DNA of 64,000 nucleotides, taken from Flavobacterium selenitireducens (GTDB lineage Bacteria > Bacteroidota > Bacteroidia > Flavobacteriales > Flavobacteriaceae). Shown in pieces: positions 61,619 through 64,000 of the stretch. Under the pieces are notes generated by a model. That model was not told the origin of the DNA and made no database searches. It saw only the letters and a program-made list of their open reading frames with translations. Positions within the stretch are counted from its first letter, which is position 1; each line of letters opens with the position of its first letter. Location: the NCBI RefSeq assembly GCF_014748335.1, contig NZ_JAAVIY010000003.1, forward strand, positions 1 through 64,000. Direction: 5' to 3'. A program made the position numbers and the translations under genes.

Positions 61619-63262
61619 ATGCCACTACCTAAAATAAATCCGGCAACGACAGCCGCATGGCAGGAGCTGCAACAGCATCACGCCCACCTTTGCCATATCC
61701 CGATGAGGAAATTTTTCGAAGAGGATGCGCAGCGTGCGGAAAACATGCATATTTCCTGGAACGATTTCCTGGTCGATTATTCGAAAAACATCATTACCGG
61801 CGAGACGTTGGAGTTGCTTCTGAAATTGGCCGATGAAGTACAATTGAAACAGGCGGTTTCGAAATATTTTGCAGGAGATGCGATCAACGCCACAGAAAAG
61901 CGAGCCGTGTTGCATACCGCTTTGCGCGCGCCTGAATCGTCTGTCATCTTGGTCGATGGCGAAAATGTAATGCCAGAGGTTTATTCCGTCAAGAACAAAA
62001 TAAAAGCTTTTACGCAAGAGGTGATTTCCGGGAGCCGCAACGGCTTTACGGGCAAGGCGTTTACCGATGTGGTCAATATCGGTATCGGCGGTTCGGATTT
62101 AGGCCCGGCAATGGTCGTCGAGGCGCTGAAATTCTATAAAAATCAACTCAATGTCCACTTTGTTTCCAACGTAGACGGCGACCATGTGAACGAAGTCATC
62201 AAGAACCTTGATCCGGAAACGACGTTGTTCGTCATAGTTTCCAAAACGTTCACAACCCAGGAAACCCTGAGCAATGCCGAGACGATCCGCAAGTGGTTTT
62301 TGCAATCGGGCAAACAGGAGAACGTCGCCAAGCATTTCGTGGCGGTTTCTACCAATGTCAAGCGCGTCACGGAATTCGGTATAGACGCCGACAACATTTT
62401 CCCGATGTGGGATTGGGTCGGCGGGCGTTTTTCGCTTTGGAGCGCCGTCGGATTGTCCATCGCGTTGGCTGTCGGATTCGAGAATTTCGACGACATGCTC
62501 AAAGGCGCAAACGAGATGGACGAACATTTCAAGACAGCGGAATTTTCGCAAAACATCCCCGTGGTGCTCGCACTGTTGAGCGTTTGGTACAATAATTTTT
62601 TCGGAGCCGAAACCGAGGCGCTTATCCCGTATTCTCAATACCTGAACCGACTCGCGCCTTATCTGCAGCAAGGAACGATGGAAAGCAACGGGAAGTCTGT
62701 CGACCGCAACGGAAACAGTGTCGATTACCAAACGGGAACGATCATTTGGGGCGAGCCGGGCACGAATTCCCAACACGCTTTTTTCCAATTGATTCACCAG
62801 GGAACCAAATTGATTCCCACCGATTTTATCGGGTTCGTAAGACCGCTTCACGGCGACTGGGATCACCACGACAAATTGATGTCGAATTTTTTCGCCCAAA
62901 CCGAAGCGCTCCTCAACGGAAAAACCGCGGCTCAGGTTCAAGCGGAGTTCGACAAAATGGGCATTTCGGATGAAGAAGGCAAACAACTCAAACCGTTTAA
63001 GATTTTCGAAGGCAACAAACCGACCAATTCCATTTTGATCGACAAGCTGTCGCCCAAGACGCTCGGATCGCTTATCGCACTTTACGAACACAAGATTTTT
63101 GTGCAGGGCGTAATCTGGAACATTTACAGCTTCGACCAATGGGGCGTTGAGCTCGGAAAACAGTTGGCCAACTCGATCCTCGACGAAATTCAGTCTGGCA
63201 ATGTGGGGAACCACGACAGTTCTACGAGCTTTTTGCTCAAGCAGTTCCTGTCCAAAAAGTAA
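61619..63262 (+). CDS. pgi: glucose-6-phosphate isomerase
   Basis: 547 residues, the long form. Interconverts glucose 6-phosphate and fructose 6-phosphate. Sugar-phosphate-binding [33 protein letters not shown], the catalytic Glu in [13 protein letters not shown], and the C-terminal [21 protein letters not shown] and [14 protein letters not shown] signatures. Single gene with promoter and terminator. Cytoplasmic. Confidence 0.96.
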   Translation: MPLPKINPATTAAWQELQQHHAHLCHIPMRKFFEEDAQRAENMHISWNDFLVDYSKNIITGETLELLLKLADEVQLKQAVSKYFAGDAINATEKRAVLHTALRAPESSVILVDGENVMPEVYSVKNKIKAFTQEVISGSRNGFTGKAFTDVVNIGIGGSDLGPAMVVEALKFYKNQLNVHFVSNVDGDHVNEVIKNLDPETTLFVIVSKTFTTQETLSNAETIRKWFLQSGKQENVAKHFVAVSTNVKRVTEFGIDADNIFPMWDWVGGRFSLWSAVGLSIALAVGFENFDDMLKGANEMDEHFKTAEFSQNIPVVLALLSVWYNNFFGAETEALIPYSQYLNRLAPYLQQGTMESNGKSVDRNGNSVDYQTGTIIWGEPGTNSQHAFFQLIHQGTKLIPTDFIGFVRPLHGDWDHHDKLMSNFFAQTEALLNGKTAAQVQAEFDKMGISDEEGKQLKPFKIFEGNKPTNSILIDKLSPKTLGSLIALYEHKIFVQGVIWNIYSFDQWGVELGKQLANSILDEIQSGNVGNHDSSTSFLLKQFLSKK

Positions 63263-63285
63263 TTTCAAAAGATTCCATATAACGA

Positions 63286-63311
63286 AGCCTCGCCTCCCCG
63301 CGGGGCTTTTT
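63286..63311 (+). terminator. Terminator of pgi
   Basis: AGCCTCGC (63286-63293) pairs with GCGGGGCT (63300-63307) with one G-T pair, followed by T run. Confidence 0.75.
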
Positions 63312-63324
63312 GGCTTAAATTTCC

Positions 63325-63332
63325 TATATTTG
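63325..63332 (+). promoter_or_regulatory. -7 promoter box for the four-helix membrane protein gene
   Basis: TATATTTG, perfect TAnnTTTG, 23 bases before the ATG at 63356. Confidence 0.65.
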
Positions 63333-63355
63333 ATTTTCCAAACAACCAGACTCCG

Positions 63356-63778
63356 ATGGAAAAAATCATTCAACAAGCGCATTCCGGCTGGGCATACCTT
63401 GTCCTTTTAGTGCTAATTATTGCCGTGGTCAACGGTCTTTCGGGAATGTTTTCGAACCGAGAGTTCAAAGCATCCGACAAACGATTGGGACTATTTGCCC
63501 TGATTGCCACTCATGTGCAATTGGTGATCGGACTCATCACGTATTTCACTTCTCCGTTAGGGCTGTCATCGTTCGGTCAAATGAGCAACAGCGCATTGCG
63601 CCTGACTTCTCTTGAACATCCGTTAGTGAACTTGATCGCGGTGATTCTGATTACAGTCGGATGGTCGAAACACAAGAAAAAGGAGCTCAGTAAAGACAAA
63701 TTCAGGTGTTTTGGCATTTTTTATACGCTTGGATTGGTTTTGATACTGAGTCGAATCCCTTGGAATTTGTGGTTTTAA
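63356..63778 (+). CDS. cytochrome b-like small membrane protein
   Basis: 140 residues with four membrane helices. His residues recur near helix ends (QQAHSGWAYLVLL, ATHVQLVIGLITYF, LEHPLVNLIAVILITVGWSKHKK), the pattern that leads annotators to call such proteins 'cytochrome B'. Bis-His heme binding is plausible but unproven. Inner membrane. An exported protein gene follows. Confidence 0.7.
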   Translation: MEKIIQQAHSGWAYLVLLVLIIAVVNGLSGMFSNREFKASDKRLGLFALIATHVQLVIGLITYFTSPLGLSSFGQMSNSALRLTSLEHPLVNLIAVILITVGWSKHKKKELSKDKFRCFGIFYTLGLVLILSRIPWNLWF

Positions 63779-63787
63779 ACAACCGAT

Positions 63788-63809
63788 AGCGCTCAAAAGG
63801 CGCTTTTTT
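63788..63809 (+). terminator. Terminator
   Basis: AGCGC (63788-63792) pairs with GCGCT (63800-63804), followed by T run. Confidence 0.6.
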
Positions 63810-63861
63810 CGTCTAAAGGAACGGTATTTGTAAGGCCGTCTCCCGCGATAAAATTTCAGAT

Positions 63862-64000
63862 ATGAAGAACAAAAAAATACTTTTGATCGCCTTGGGCTTC
63901 CTTGCGATCGTAATAAGCGGCTTCGGATTTCAGTCCGGGCAAGCGCCTCAACAAGGCAAAACGCCGCAGGACACCATCGCAAAAAACGCTTCGGTTGCCG
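63862..64000 (+). CDS. exported protein, partial (3' end outside window)
   Basis: The first 46 codons are visible. A basic start and hydrophobic core (MKNKKILLIALGFLAIVISGF) indicate a signal peptide or anchor, followed by a Gln/Pro/Lys-rich linker. Too little remains to name a family. The frame is open to the end of the window. Confidence 0.6.
   Translation, partial: MKNKKILLIALGFLAIVISGFGFQSGQAPQQGKTPQDTIAKNASVA

Noticed and set aside
62099..63382. 427-codon minus-strand ORF opposite pgi
   Set aside because: It is the mirror of a clear pgi gene, with basic low-information protein and no family motif; long antisense frames are expected with this codon use.

Overview
The window is chromosomal DNA of a member of the Bacteroidota, most likely Flavobacteriaceae (Flavobacterium-like) with fairly high G+C for that group. 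The evidence is: many promoters with the Bacteroidota -7 box TAnnTTTG; a PorZ-type component of the type IX secretion system; a SusC-like TonB receptor followed by surface lipoproteins; a THC0290_0291-family outer-membrane protein; a complete Bat operon; and single-domain proteins typical of the group. About 60 protein genes are present. I saw no tRNA, rRNA, CRISPR array, transposase or prophage gene.

Layout. 1-2090: end of an OmpA-like gene and a DUF2130 gene. 2091-8155: a minus-strand operon (TonB receptor, choice-of-anchor J lipoprotein, DUF5689 lipoprotein) divergent from a secreted endonuclease/exonuclease/phosphatase-family enzyme. 8318-17855: 3-hydroxyanthranilate dioxygenase, an alpha/beta hydrolase, an ALDH7-type dehydrogenase, small exported proteins, a PPP-type phosphatase, an AlbA_2 (Schlafen-like) protein, an SDR and an aldo/keto reductase. 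18027-26938: the eight-gene moxR-DUF58-batABCDE cluster. 26942-38154: CvpA, a histone H1-like Lys/Ala-rich protein, pheS, gpsA, the yicC-gmk-nadD operon, a transporter, an ArsC-like protein and a Cys/Met-metabolism PLP enzyme. 38423-53052: gdhA, porZ, recO, ileS, a DksA-like gene, lspA, 5-FTHF cyclo-ligase, uvrC and a patatin-Omp85 fusion. 53441-64000: an amino-acid permease, homogentisate dioxygenase, a four-helix-bundle protein, 4-hydroxyphenylpyruvate dioxygenase, a probable small RNA, DUF3108, tryptophan 2,3-dioxygenase, an M23 peptidase, pgi and two membrane or exported proteins.

Functional themes. Aromatic amino-acid breakdown is represented by hppD and hmgA (tyrosine) and by tryptophan 2,3-dioxygenase and 3-hydroxyanthranilate dioxygenase (tryptophan to quinolinate); nadD could connect the second branch to NAD. 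The Bat operon encodes a membrane and periplasmic complex of VWA and TPR proteins driven by a MoxR ATPase. The TonB receptor, lipoproteins and nuclease look like a nutrient (possibly nucleic-acid or phosphate) acquisition locus.

The least explained material is non-coding. It comprises two divergent copies of a structured intergenic element (about 1898-2043 and 8854-8995); a four-helix-bundle gene sitting between inverted ATTAGATGATTAGATAATT-type repeats inside the hmgA-hppD pair, with a gene-less version of the same repeats at 8157-8317; dispersed heptamer arrays (AAGTTTA/AAGTTCA); three copies of an ACAGWWWWWCTGTAMAAAATSTTAA motif; a 33-bp palindrome; an alternating TGTGACA/TGTCACA array; and a 107-nt transcript-like unit with a full consensus promoter and terminator at 58362-58502.
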